Assembly: GCF_000215995.1 (NCBI RefSeq)
Contig: NC_015680.1
Coordinates: 1,377,160 to 1,441,159 of the forward strand
From: Pyrococcus yayanosii CH1
Lineage (GTDB): Archaea; Methanobacteriota_B; Thermococci; Thermococcales; Thermococcaceae
Reading direction: 5' to 3'
Length of the DNA: 64,000 bases
The notes beneath the pieces were generated by a model. That model saw only the letters and a list, made by a program, of their open reading frames with translations. It was not told where the DNA came from and made no database searches. Shown here in pieces: positions 12,371-20,863 of this stretch; within the stretch, counting starts at the first letter, position 1, and each line of letters begins with the position of its first letter. A program made the position numbers and the translations under genes.

Positions 12371-13168
12371 ACGCTCATAAACTATCTTTTTCTGCCATTC
12401 TGGAACCTCTGGCCTCTTAACTTTTTCAAGGGCTCTCTCCCTGCTTATGAGCCCATGGCGAACGAGGGCCGCTATACGTCCGTGTTCAAAGGAGTGGCCG
12501 TGCTTTTCCCAGTAGCGCTCAAGGGCCGGCCCAAGTATGAGGCAGTTTGTCGTGTAGCCCGGCAGTTCGGGAAGCTTGAAGGGGAGCCTCTCGAGGATTC
12601 TAAGCCTCTCCTCCTCCATCATCATGGCCAGTAACCGCACCTGGACAACGCCACCGCTCATGAGCCTGTATGGGTGATGGCCAAAAGGGAGCTCGTGGCC
12701 CGTTATTATGTAACGATAACCCTTTCTGATGGCGTATTTCCTTAGGGTCTCCATGGTCCTCCGGGAGCAACGTCTGCAGGGCGAGTTACCCTTGAGGAGA
12801 GCATCGCGGAATATGTCCGAGTAATCCCTTCTTATCAGTGTGAAGGGGACACCAAGGTGCTCGGCGACACGGCGGGCGTTCTCTATAGCTTCTAAGGCCA
12901 TAAAGCCATGATCCACTATAACGGCCTCGACATCGACGTCATAAACTTCTCTGGCTAGGTAAAGGGCAACTGTGCTATCCTTACCCCCTGAGTAAGCCAC
13001 TATCGCCCTGTCCACGTCCTTCATGAGCTCCTCCAGCTCTGCCCTAACTTTTTCCCTGTCAACGGGATGCTTAAGGAAAACCTGACACTCCCTGCAGAGC
13101 GGCTTCCCGTCCACGATATCTATCCTCGCGACCCTCTCGTCGTTGATGCAGAGGGAGCAAGTGAGCAT
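12347..13168 (-). CDS. PP-loop ATPase of the TtuA/TtcA tRNA-thiolation type
   Basis: About 273 residues. An N-terminal zinc-binding region (CSLC near residue 4, CREC near 25) is followed by the PP-loop SGGKDST that adenylates substrate, and by a CRRC pair that in TtuA/TtcA enzymes holds an iron-sulfur cluster. Such enzymes thiolate tRNA bases; the exact target here is not shown by sequence, and the C-terminal zinc finger of classical TtuA is not evident. I chose ATG 13168 because a TTTAAA element centred about 25 nt upstream predicts a leaderless mRNA; a longer reading from 13231 runs through that promoter. The 3' end overlaps alaX. Confidence 0.85.
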   Translation of the reverse strand: MLTCSLCINDERVARIDIVDGKPLCRECQVFLKHPVDREKVRAELEELMKDVDRAIVAYSGGKDSTVALYLAREVYDVDVEAVIVDHGFMALEAIENARRVAEHLGVPFTLIRRDYSDIFRDALLKGNSPCRRCSRRTMETLRKYAIRKGYRYIITGHELPFGHHPYRLMSGGVVQVRLLAMMMEEERLRILERLPFKLPELPGYTTNCLILGPALERYWEKHGHSFEHGRIAALVRHGLISRERALEKVKRPEVPEWQKKIVYERLGLEELP

Positions 13169-13187
13169 GAGGAAGGGATACCGTGAG

Positions 13188-13223
13188 GGTTTAAAAATCA
13201 TCCTCTCCGAGAAGTGTTTTATA
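13188..13223. promoter_or_regulatory. Divergent promoters for the PP-loop gene and the DUF116 gene
   Basis: A minus-strand TTTTTAAAC (13190-13198) is 25 nt before ATG 13168. A plus-strand TTTTATA (13217-13223) is 26 nt before ATG 13246. Both genes should be leaderless. Confidence 0.65.
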
Positions 13224-13245
13224 CCAGGCAAACTTCCGTTGAAGC

Positions 13246-13845
13246 ATGAAGATAGAGAACACGATTGCTAAGTTGCTTTCCCTAGGGACAGATCTAAGCA
13301 CCAGGAACGCTATTAGGGCCGCTCTTTCCCTTATAAGTGAAAACGAGGAGCTGGCTGATCAGATATACGTTGAGCTCAAGAATAAGGCCTTTCGAGAGGA
13401 CTTCGCAAAGGTTCCCCCAGAAAAGAGAGCGGTATTCATCCCCCAGTGCCTTAGAAACGTCAGGAACTGCAAAGCGGAGTTCACAGAGTACGGATGGAAG
13501 TGTAAGAAGTGCGGCAGCTGTCCTATCGGCGAGATAATCGAGTACGGAGAGAGTCTTGGCTACACACAGTTCTACATAGTGCCCGGTGGGAGTTTAGTCA
13601 AAAAGATACTGAAGAACAAGGTCCCGAAGGGCGAAATAAAAGCCGCCCTCGGAATAGCTTGCTGGCCCGAGCTCGCCGAGGCAGGAGAAAAGCTCTCCCA
13701 TCTCAAAATACCTATCCAGGCCGTTCCGCTCCTCCGGGCCGGATGCATAAACACCCTCGTTGACGTTGAGGTAGTTAAGGAGTTCCTGAGGATTGGAATT
13801 GATGACATCAAAGGGCCCAAAAGAAGCTCCTCCCAATCATTATGA
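13246..13845 (+). CDS. DUF116 family protein
   Basis: A 199-residue protein with the DUF116 layout: FIPQCLRN (about residues 64-71), then a cysteine cluster WKCKKCGSCPIGE (about 84-96), then YIVPGGSLVKK and LGIACWPEL with a further Cys. The clustered cysteines suggest a metal or Fe-S site. Function is unknown. It is leaderless by promoter spacing. It ends at the base before the stop codon of the convergent radical SAM gene. The family is often found with lipoate- or radical-SAM-related genes, but I would not assign a pathway. Confidence 0.82.
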   Translation: MKIENTIAKLLSLGTDLSTRNAIRAALSLISENEELADQIYVELKNKAFREDFAKVPPEKRAVFIPQCLRNVRNCKAEFTEYGWKCKKCGSCPIGEIIEYGESLGYTQFYIVPGGSLVKKILKNKVPKGEIKAALGIACWPELAEAGEKLSHLKIPIQAVPLLRAGCINTLVDVEVVKEFLRIGIDDIKGPKRSSSQSL

Positions 13846-14757
13846 CTATTTCAGCTCCATCCTCTCCCTCTTCACTAGCGGGGCGACTTCCCTCGCTACC
13901 CTCCTGACGCCGAAGAGCGTCAATGCATCCATGCGCTTGAGCTGGGCCAGAAGACAACCGCTTATCCTCACGTCTATGTACTTCTTCGCCTCCATGGCCG
14001 CCTTCAGGAGCTCCTTTATGCTCTCGGCCCTATCAAAGTCAAGGCCAGCCTTCCTGAGCCGCTCGACGTTGAGCTCGTGGATGGTGAGGGGCTGGAGCAT
14101 CATCTCATCCACGCCAAGGGAAGCGGCCAATTCCGCTATTTTCGGAATATCCTCGTCATTTATGCCCGGCATGAAAATTGTTCTCACAACGGAGCGGACC
14201 GATTTATCACTGCCAACTATCTTCAGGGCGTTCACAACCCTGTCAAAGGTGTCTGCCCTCGTTATTGCCAGGTGTTTCTCCCTGCTGGCCGCGTCGAGGC
14301 TTATCATGACTATGTCAAAGTCGAGCTTCCGCCACAGCTTCTCGGTAAGGAGGGAGCCGTTCGTCTGGAGGTCGAGCCTTGCGTCAGGGAAGCGCTCCCT
14401 CAAAAGCTTGTTTACCTCAACTATCCTTGGCGAGAGCAGAGGCTCACCGTACTGTGAAACCGTTATCGCCTTCGGGTTGTCCCAACCGTAATAGCCAGGC
14501 CTGGGGGCATTTCCGAGCTTGACGGCCACGTTGGAGTAGCAGAATATGCAGTCATGATTGCAGGCGGGCGTTAACTCATAGCTCGGGTGGTGAACGGGAT
14601 TCAGATTGCTTAAATCAAGACCCTGACAGAACTTGCAGTGAGAGGGATACGTCAAATCATCGACGAACTTCTTGAGTAGCCTCGCCTCCTTATTCTCCAA
14701 GACCTGGGGCTCTACACCCATCATCCTCGCGAACTCCTCCCATGAATACCGCATCAT
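13846..14757 (-). CDS. Radical SAM protein
   Basis: About 303 residues. The cluster motif CNHDCIFC (Cx3Cx2C) is near residue 65, followed by radical SAM features: ITVSQYGEPLLS (the GGE-like motif), DLQTNGSLL and MISLDAASREKHLAITR. Two extra cysteines precede the motif (CKFCQG). The substrate is not recognisable. The start ATG 14757 has GGGTGAG 4 nt upstream, while ATG 14769 would fall at the predicted transcript start. A TATA element is at 14787-14796. It is a single gene between convergent DUF116 and the pyr genes. Confidence 0.85.
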   Translation of the reverse strand: MMRYSWEEFARMMGVEPQVLENKEARLLKKFVDDLTYPSHCKFCQGLDLSNLNPVHHPSYELTPACNHDCIFCYSNVAVKLGNAPRPGYYGWDNPKAITVSQYGEPLLSPRIVEVNKLLRERFPDARLDLQTNGSLLTEKLWRKLDFDIVMISLDAASREKHLAITRADTFDRVVNALKIVGSDKSVRSVVRTIFMPGINDEDIPKIAELAASLGVDEMMLQPLTIHELNVERLRKAGLDFDRAESIKELLKAAMEAKKYIDVRISGCLLAQLKRMDALTLFGVRRVAREVAPLVKRERMELK

Positions 14758-14786
14758 GAACTCACCCATGAGAGGGTTAGTTTTGG

Positions 14787-14796
14787 GGTTAAAAAG
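14787..14796 (-). promoter_or_regulatory. Promoter of the radical SAM gene
   Basis: Minus-strand CTTTTTAACC, about 35 nt before ATG 14757, giving a short leader that contains GGGTGAG. Confidence 0.55.
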
Positions 14797-14830
14797 TTGC
14801 CCAGCCCAACTCTGGGAGGCTCTCCCCTTG

Positions 14831-15580
14831 TTACCCGAGTAGTCTAATCCTCCCGTCTGGACCCCTCGTGAAGCGACCGAGCTCCGTCCCGATCAAGTGC
14901 TCACCTCTGAAAACGGGCCCGTCCCTGCAGACGAGATAGGGACCGAGGGCACAGCTCCCGCAGACCCCTATGCCGCACTTCATATATCGCTCCGACGATA
15001 CCTGAACGTTCCTGTACTCCATTATCTCAAGGACCTTGGCAAGCATGACCTCGGGCCCACAAGCATAGATGTAATCGAACTCATCCTTCCTCTCCCCCAG
15101 AACATCCGTGGGAAAGCCCTTTCTCCCAGCGCTCCCATCGTCCGTCGTAACAACAAGTTCGTCCACGAACTCTTCGACGTCGAGCAGTGCAAGTTCCTCC
15201 CTTGTCCTTGCCCCGTAGATGAGGGTTATTTGACCGAACTTATCGCGGTAGTGCTTAGCAAGGGCGTAGAGGGGTGGTATCCCAATGCCGCCAGCGACGA
15301 GAGCTACCCTATTGCCAAGGGGTTCAAAGCCGTGCCCATAAGGGCCCCTTATCCAGACGTAATCTCCTTCCTCGAGCTTAAAGAGCCTCGACGTGAATGG
15401 GCCGACCCTCTTGACGACTATCAAATCATCATCCGCCAGGCTGAAGGGCTTCTCCCCAACGCCGGGTAGCCAGAGCATTATGAACTGCCCCGGGACGAAG
15501 TCGAGCCTCTCCTCGAAGCGAAAGGCCTTGACGTTATCCGCTACCTCGAAGACCTCCCTAAGCACCATTCTCCTTAGCAA
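14831..15580 (-). CDS. pyrK: Dihydroorotate dehydrogenase electron-transfer subunit (PyrK-like)
   Basis: About 249 residues of the ferredoxin-reductase type: an FAD-binding barrel (VPGQFIMLWLPG, KPFSLAD), an NAD-binding domain (VAGGIGIPPLYAL, ACGPEVMLAK) and a C-terminal [2Fe-2S] site (CGIGVCGSC plus a later Cys, Cx4Cx2Cx7C). PyrK passes electrons from the PyrD flavin to NAD+. pyrD is not in the window. TTG 15580 has GGTGAG 5 nt upstream; ATG 15568 has its purine run too close. The start overlaps the end of pyrC, so the two are co-translated in pyrimidine synthesis. Confidence 0.88.
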   Translation of the reverse strand: MLRRMVLREVFEVADNVKAFRFEERLDFVPGQFIMLWLPGVGEKPFSLADDDLIVVKRVGPFTSRLFKLEEGDYVWIRGPYGHGFEPLGNRVALVAGGIGIPPLYALAKHYRDKFGQITLIYGARTREELALLDVEEFVDELVVTTDDGSAGRKGFPTDVLGERKDEFDYIYACGPEVMLAKVLEIMEYRNVQVSSERYMKCGIGVCGSCALGPYLVCRDGPVFRGEHLIGTELGRFTRGPDGRIRLLG

Positions 15581-16784
15581 CCCTCTCACCCCTCGGCCTC
15601 CCAATTATCTCGTCCTCCTCCATAACAAGTTCTCCCCTGAGAAACGTCATTATAACCTTTCCCTTTAGCCTCCAACCCTCGTAGGGACTCCAGCCAGCTT
15701 TGGTGTAGAAGTCATCAGCCCTTACGACCCACTCCCTCTTCAAATCCACGACTATTATGTCAGCGTCCTTGCCCTCTGAGAAGCCCTTGGTTTTCAGGCA
15801 GAAGAGCCTTGCCGGGTTAAGGGCAGTTTTCTCCACGACGTCCCAGAGGGTCAGCAACCCCCTGTTTACAGCGTCGAGGAGCAAGGCAAGCTCAGTCTCA
15901 AGGCCCGGGAGCCCCGCGGCCCCTCCCTCTTTGTCCTCAGGAGTGTGAGGGGCATGGTCACTCGCGATGACTGGAACGTCCTTTATGTGCTCCCAGAGGA
16001 AGCGCCTATCTTTCTCATCCCTCAGCGGAGGATAAACCTTGAGGAAAGGATTCCTCTCGTAATCCCTCCTCGTGAGGAAAAGGTGATGGGGGGTTACCTC
16101 GAAGCTCACCCACGAGAATCCCCTTTTGAGGATCTCTTTCAGGCCCTCCGCGGTGGATACGTGGCAGATGTGGAGCCTCTTCTTGATCCTTTCCGCCGCA
16201 TCGAGGGCCTTCCTTATGGCAACCACCTCGACTATTGGAGGCCTCTCAGGAAACCGAATTATCAGGGATGCTTCCTCAGCATGGACGTGGAGGGGGCCGG
16301 GAGCGCAGGAATAATCTGCCTCGAAGTCTTCCGAAAAGATTCCACCCGTGGAGGCTCCCATAAAGGCCTTGTAAAAATCGGCCTTTACCGCCTTAGCCTC
16401 TTCGCAGTTGCCAGCTAGGAGAAAACCGAGGGCGTAGTCGGCGTAGCTCCTCCTGAAGATCCTCCCCCGGAGCCGAAACGTTCTCTCATCCATCACAGGC
16501 GGCCTCGTATTTGGCATGTCAAAGACCGTCGTTATCCCGCCATGGATTGCCGCCATGGTCCCGCTCTTGACAGTCTCCTTATGACTCTCTTCAAAGTCCC
16601 TCAGGTGGACATGAACATCTATCATGCCCGGCAGAAGAACCTGACCGCGTCCAAGCCGTAGGATTTTTTCTCCCTTGAGCTCGCCCTTTGAGAACCTCAC
16701 TATCTTTCCTTCCTCTATTGCAACGCTGCCTTCCACAACTTGTCCGTTGTAAGGAAACTTGCCAACGAAGACTAAGTCAAACAT
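15558..16784 (-). CDS. pyrC: Dihydroorotase
   Basis: A 408-residue amidohydrolase that closes carbamoyl-aspartate to dihydroorotate. The metal motif DVHVHLRD is near residue 57, HGGITTVFDMPNTRPP follows, HICHVSTAEGL near the middle and SDHAPHTPEDK near residue 290 supply the remaining ligands. The lysine usually carboxylated to bridge the metals appears replaced in the YKAFMGAS segment, as in other class I archaeal enzymes. ATG 16784 is preceded by GGCGGGAG. A TATA element (16816-16825) predicts a leader of about 10 nt. A longer reading to 16835 runs over the promoter. Confidence 0.92.
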   Translation of the reverse strand: MFDLVFVGKFPYNGQVVEGSVAIEEGKIVRFSKGELKGEKILRLGRGQVLLPGMIDVHVHLRDFEESHKETVKSGTMAAIHGGITTVFDMPNTRPPVMDERTFRLRGRIFRRSYADYALGFLLAGNCEEAKAVKADFYKAFMGASTGGIFSEDFEADYSCAPGPLHVHAEEASLIIRFPERPPIVEVVAIRKALDAAERIKKRLHICHVSTAEGLKEILKRGFSWVSFEVTPHHLFLTRRDYERNPFLKVYPPLRDEKDRRFLWEHIKDVPVIASDHAPHTPEDKEGGAAGLPGLETELALLLDAVNRGLLTLWDVVEKTALNPARLFCLKTKGFSEGKDADIIVVDLKREWVVRADDFYTKAGWSPYEGWRLKGKVIMTFLRGELVMEEDEIIGRPRGERVAKENGA

Positions 16785-17152
16785 CTTGGCTCCCGCCTTC
16801 CTTGAACCTAACGAAGATATAAAGGTTTGCCGCAATCGTTGTTATGCCCAACACTAAACCCCGATTCTTAAGTTTTTTCTGCGTTTCTACAAACCTCCCG
16901 CATCCTTTAGTGCCCATATGAGCAATTTTTGCTATCATCCAATTCAAACTGAGGTTCCAATAGCTCTCATGGCTAATAGAAACCTTAGTTATCCTTAGTT
17001 ACGATAAAAAACCCACGGATCCAGCCAGAAGTTCAGGGGATTTAAAGGGCCTTCGTAATCCTTAAATAGGGCCTCTTATGTATAAATCCATGCCGCGGCC
17101 CCTATGGGCCGACACCGCTGTCTGAACTAAATACACGGCAGGTGGTTAGGAG
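16785..17152. other. Intergenic region between pyrC and the ABC transporter operon
   Basis: About 370 nt without a convincing gene. The left end holds the pyrC promoter. Around 16982-17001 the octamer CTTAGTTA is repeated directly. The right 110 nt hold the transporter promoter: candidate TATA elements CCTTAAATAG (about 17060-17069) and ATGTATAAATCC (about 17078-17089), then an inverted repeat GGCCCCTATGGGCC at 17097-17110, and AGGTGGTTAGGAG before ATG 17153. The inverted repeat lies just downstream of the second TATA, where a repressor could act; this is inference. Confidence 0.5.
16816..16825 (-). promoter_or_regulatory. Promoter of pyrC-pyrK
   Basis: Minus-strand CCTTTATATC, 36 nt before ATG 16784. 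Confidence 0.55.
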
Positions 17153-19621
17153 ATGAAGAGGAGTCTGGCCGTTGTGCTGGCAATATTTATGGCATTTAGC
17201 ATACTGGCGACTCCAATAGCCAAACCGGTGGCGGCAGAGGAGCAGAAGACCCTCAAGATAGCAATGTATTCCGCCACTGGTTCGCTCTTCATGGGTGTCT
17301 GGAACCCCAGCTCCTCTGGATTCACCGACGTTTACTCCGTCAGGGCTGCTGGTATAGCCACCGATGAGGGTGCCAGTGTTTGGGGCATCGACGGTGTTCC
17401 GCACCCCTACAGGTGTACTATAGTTGAGGCCAAGGAGAACGTTCCCGTTCCAGAGGACGCCGTGATATTCAACTCCACCACTGACACTTGGGTGGCAGCG
17501 CACGCCGGCGAGATCGCCCCGACCTACGTCAGGTTCAAGTGCCAGAAGATATACTTCCACGATGGCCACAAGCTTAGCGTCGCCGATGTCATGTTCGCCT
17601 ACGCCTGGGCCTTCGAGTGGATTACCCAGGATGGCCCGGACGACCCGTACTACGATGCCACCGAGGCCGACTGGAGCGGTGACTACTACTCTAAGCTTCT
17701 CGGTATAAGGGTCGTTAGCGAGGACGACAACTACTTCGAGGTCGAGCTTTACCACACCTACACCTTCGCGGCCTACAAGCCCAACCAGTGGTGGTACTTC
17801 ACACCCTACACCAGCTATCCCTGGCAGCTCACTTACGCGATAGCCGAGGTCGTCGCCCACGATCCGGCCTACTCCTACAGCGAGGCCACCGAAGAGGTTC
17901 AGCAGATTGATATGCTTACCCCTGCCCACGCCCAGAGGGTTCTAGAGGAGCTCGAGAAGCTCAAGAAGGAGAAGCCCATACCAGACTACCTCAAGCCTTA
18001 CATATACGACGAGCAGGACGAGATAAAGGAGTATGACGACATAATCAACTTCATTAAGGAGCACAACCACATGTACATCTCCAACGGTCCCTACATCATC
18101 GACGTTTACAAGCCCGAGAACCTCTACCTCAGGTACGTTAAGTTCGACAAGTGGGTCCTCCCAGAGTTCGCTGAGGACGAGTACAAGTTCGGTCCCGACT
18201 TCGATGTCATCGAGCTTTACGGTATCCAGAACGAGCAGACCATAATTCTCGGCGTCGCCAGCGGTGAGTATGACCTCTCGCTGTACTCGTTCCCGGCCTT
18301 CAAGTTCGCCGGGCTCAGCGAGGAGGACAAGGCCAAGATAGACATGTACAAGAACATCGGTGGCTTCTGGGACATGGTCTGGAACCCGGTCCATGATAAG
18401 GACAACCCGTACCTTATAACCGTCGGTGACAAGAAGTACTTCAACCCGTTCGCCATCAGGGAAATCAGGTTTGCCCTAGAGTACCTCATCAACAGGAACT
18501 ACATTGTCCAGAACATCCTCCAGGGTTCCGGTGGTCCGATGTACATCCCCTGGACCAGCGGTGATGAGATCGCCCTCAAGAAGCTCCAAGTCGTTATGGA
18601 CGCCTTCGGAATCGATGCCCAAGGCGATGAAGAGTACGCCCTCCAGCTCATAGATGAGGCCATGCAAAAGGCCGCCGCCGACCTTAAGGCCATGGGTTAC
18701 ACCCTTAAAAAGGAGAATGGCAAGTGGTACTTCGAGGGTGAGCCTGTCAAGATAGTCGGTATCGGCAGGCAGGAGGACGAGAGGAAGGACGAGGCTTACT
18801 ACATTGCCGAAATTCTCAAGAAAGCCGGCTTCGAGGTAGAGGTCAAGATAGTTGACAGAAGGACGGCCAGCCAGATGGTCTACCTCTCCGATCCGGCTAA
18901 TTACGAGTGGGGCTACTACACCGAGGGTTGGGTTGCTAGTGGTAGCAACCCGTACTCGATAAGCAGGATACTCCAGTACTACACCACAGCCTGGTTCGGA
19001 CCCGGCTTCGTTGGCTGGAAGTTCACGCCCGAGAACACTTACAGAGCAACGGTCGAGGAAGTTCTCAAGTTCCTCGGCGACGGCGACATCCAAACAGCAA
19101 TTGACCTGCTTGAGCTTGAGTACTACACCACACCCGAGAAGCTCCAGGAGATACTCAACTGGACTGCCGACGACATTGGAACTCTCATCTACACGAGCGA
19201 TTACAACGGCGTCAAGGTTGACTCTACCGAGAAGTACTGGGACCTCAACAAGATAGGAGCTGCCCTCGGAATCTACGAGAGCTTCAGGGTCTTCACTGCC
19301 GAGACCTGGGAGTTCTTCCCCGTCAACAAGAAGATTAAGTTCAGGATCATGGACCCAGCAGTCGGCCTCGGAAACTCCATCGTCCTGAAGGGCGCTTACC
19401 TTGCTGAGGCCCCAACAACCGAGACTCCAACCAAGACTGAGACACAAACCGCCACCGAGACCCCGACGAAGACTGAAACACAGACCCAGACTGTTACAGA
19501 GACCGTCACCGAAACTGCCACCCAGACAGCTACCGAGACCGAGACCGGCGGAGGGATCTGCGGACCGGCGGCCCTAATCGGGCTTGCCATAATACCGCTA
19601 CTCCTCAGGAGGAGGCGTTGA
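17153..19621 (+). CDS. ABC transporter substrate-binding protein (Opp/Dpp family) with CGP-CTERM tail
   Basis: An 822-residue extracellular binding protein of the SBP_bac_5 family. Residues 1 to about 28 are a signal peptide ending near VAA-EE. The binding domain runs to about 745. Then comes a Thr/Glu-rich stalk (about 750-795, repeats of TPTKTETQ and TATETPT) and a final ICGPAALIGLAIIPLLLRRRR. That tail is the CGP-CTERM sorting signal of Thermococcaceae surface proteins: Cys-Gly-Pro, hydrophobic helix, Arg cluster. Ligand is unknown: the family binds peptides, but archaeal members also bind oligosaccharides, and a sugar isomerase lies downstream. It is unusually long compared with bacterial DppA (about 530). 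Confidence 0.93.
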   Translation: MKRSLAVVLAIFMAFSILATPIAKPVAAEEQKTLKIAMYSATGSLFMGVWNPSSSGFTDVYSVRAAGIATDEGASVWGIDGVPHPYRCTIVEAKENVPVPEDAVIFNSTTDTWVAAHAGEIAPTYVRFKCQKIYFHDGHKLSVADVMFAYAWAFEWITQDGPDDPYYDATEADWSGDYYSKLLGIRVVSEDDNYFEVELYHTYTFAAYKPNQWWYFTPYTSYPWQLTYAIAEVVAHDPAYSYSEATEEVQQIDMLTPAHAQRVLEELEKLKKEKPIPDYLKPYIYDEQDEIKEYDDIINFIKEHNHMYISNGPYIIDVYKPENLYLRYVKFDKWVLPEFAEDEYKFGPDFDVIELYGIQNEQTIILGVASGEYDLSLYSFPAFKFAGLSEEDKAKIDMYKNIGGFWDMVWNPVHDKDNPYLITVGDKKYFNPFAIREIRFALEYLINRNYIVQNILQGSGGPMYIPWTSGDEIALKKLQVVMDAFGIDAQGDEEYALQLIDEAMQKAAADLKAMGYTLKKENGKWYFEGEPVKIVGIGRQEDERKDEAYYIAEILKKAGFEVEVKIVDRRTASQMVYLSDPANYEWGYYTEGWVASGSNPYSISRILQYYTTAWFGPGFVGWKFTPENTYRATVEEVLKFLGDGDIQTAIDLLELEYYTTPEKLQEILNWTADDIGTLIYTSDYNGVKVDSTEKYWDLNKIGAALGIYESFRVFTAETWEFFPVNKKIKFRIMDPAVGLGNSIVLKGAYLAEAPTTETPTKTETQTATETPTKTETQTQTVTETVTETATQTATETETGGGICGPAALIGLAIIPLLLRRRR

Positions 19622-19660
19622 CCTCCTCCCTTTTCTTCCAAGTTTTTGAAAATTTTCCTT
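19622..19660 (+). terminator. Pyrimidine-rich terminator after the binding protein
   Basis: The stop is followed by CCTCCCTTTTCTTCC, GTTTTTG and TTTTCCTTCTT, T-rich runs typical of archaeal termination. A fresh TATA-like ATATTTAAAG lies near 19718-19727 for the permease genes, so the binding protein may be made in excess from its own transcript. Confidence 0.45.
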
Positions 19661-19803
19661 CTTCGATGGTCTTTCATAGTAATCTGTTCTGAACGTTTCG
19701 ACGATTCTCGAGGATAAGATATTTAAAGTAGTTTTACAAGCCTGAAAAGGATAATGCTCAAAATTGAGCTTCAAAGCCTATGTGCGACAGGGGAGGATGA
19801 AAA

Positions 19804-20853
19804 ATGGGGATGGGTAAATACCTGCTCATAAGAGCTATCAACGCTCTAATAGTTCTTGGAATAGTGACACTGGTGGTGGCAGCGCTCTTCGTGAAGGTCG
19901 CTGAGAAGAACTTGACTGACCAGATAATCTCTCAAGTAAATGCCGAATATCAAAGCCTGCTCCAAAAAGGTAGGGCACCCGAAGACCCTGAGGCTTGGAA
20001 GCAGGCGAGAATTGAGTACTACAAGCAGCTCTACCATCTCGATAAGCCATACTGGTGGAGGGTCTTTTACTATGCCAAGAGGACGATAACCCTCGACTTC
20101 GGAAACACAAGGATTCCAATCTTCGGAACCGAGAGGAACGTCAAGAACATTATAGCCCTGGCCCTTCCAAGAACGATTCTCCTGTTTACAACGGCCCAGA
20201 TAATAGTCATAATCATAGGGCTGTTACTCGGTGTCAAAGCGGCTCAGAAGGTTGGTAGCTTCTTCGACAGGGCCCTCTCAATATTGGCATTGCTAACGAC
20301 CAGCATACCGATGTGGTGGTTCGGAATGATAATGTTACTCATCTTCGCATTCAAGCTTGGCTGGTTCCCCGCGAACTCGATGCCTGATCCGAATCTCACC
20401 GGCCTCGCCCACGTCCTCGACGTCGCAAAGAGGCTAGTCTTGCCAATAATTACAATAGTGTTCGTCCTCTTTGGAGGATGGGCCTGGGTCACCAGGAACA
20501 TAATGGTCGGAACCATGCAGGAGGACTTCATCATGGCGGCAAGGGCCAAGGGCGTCCCTGAGAGAAAGGTAATTTATGGCCACGCCCTTCGTGCATCGGC
20601 CCCGCCAATCGTGACCATGACGATATTTTCCCTACTTGCCTCATTAGGTGGTGCAATAATCACTGAGAGCGTCTTCAACTGGCCCGGAATGGGCAGAGTT
20701 TACTGGATAGCAATCGAAACCAACGAAATAAACCTCGTCATGGGACTGACGTTCATAAACGTTGCCCTATATCTAGCCGGAGTAATAATAGCCGACATAT
20801 CTTATGGGTTCCTCGACCCAAGAGTCAGGGTAGGCGCCTCGGCCAGGGTGTGA
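19804..20853 (+). CDS. ABC transporter permease (DppB/OppB type)
   Basis: A 349-residue inner permease. One N-terminal transmembrane helix (about 9-30) is followed by a ~90-residue external region and five more helices. The coupling-helix motif that contacts the ATPases is RAKGVPERKVIYGHALR (about 240-256). WPGMGRVYWIAI and FLDPRVR near the end are typical of DppB. GGGGAGGATGA precedes ATG 19804. It is followed 10 nt later by the second permease. Confidence 0.93.
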   Translation: MGMGKYLLIRAINALIVLGIVTLVVAALFVKVAEKNLTDQIISQVNAEYQSLLQKGRAPEDPEAWKQARIEYYKQLYHLDKPYWWRVFYYAKRTITLDFGNTRIPIFGTERNVKNIIALALPRTILLFTTAQIIVIIIGLLLGVKAAQKVGSFFDRALSILALLTTSIPMWWFGMIMLLIFAFKLGWFPANSMPDPNLTGLAHVLDVAKRLVLPIITIVFVLFGGWAWVTRNIMVGTMQEDFIMAARAKGVPERKVIYGHALRASAPPIVTMTIFSLLASLGGAIITESVFNWPGMGRVYWIAIETNEINLVMGLTFINVALYLAGVIIADISYGFLDPRVRVGASARV

Positions 20854-20863
20854 GGTGGTTAAA

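Noticed and set aside
17097-17110. GGCCCCTATGGGCC as an intrinsic hairpin regulator
   Set aside because: Short GC arms near a promoter are common; no second copy was seen in the window, so it is only noted in the gap entry.
18476-19447. Minus-strand open frame of 323 codons inside the binding protein gene
   Set aside because: Shadow of a conserved coding region; no ribosome site and no recognisable domain.
19430-19550. Repeats at the end of the binding protein gene as a possible CRISPR or mobile repeat
   Set aside because: The repeats are in frame and encode the Thr/Glu/Gln stalk; spacing and units are irregular.
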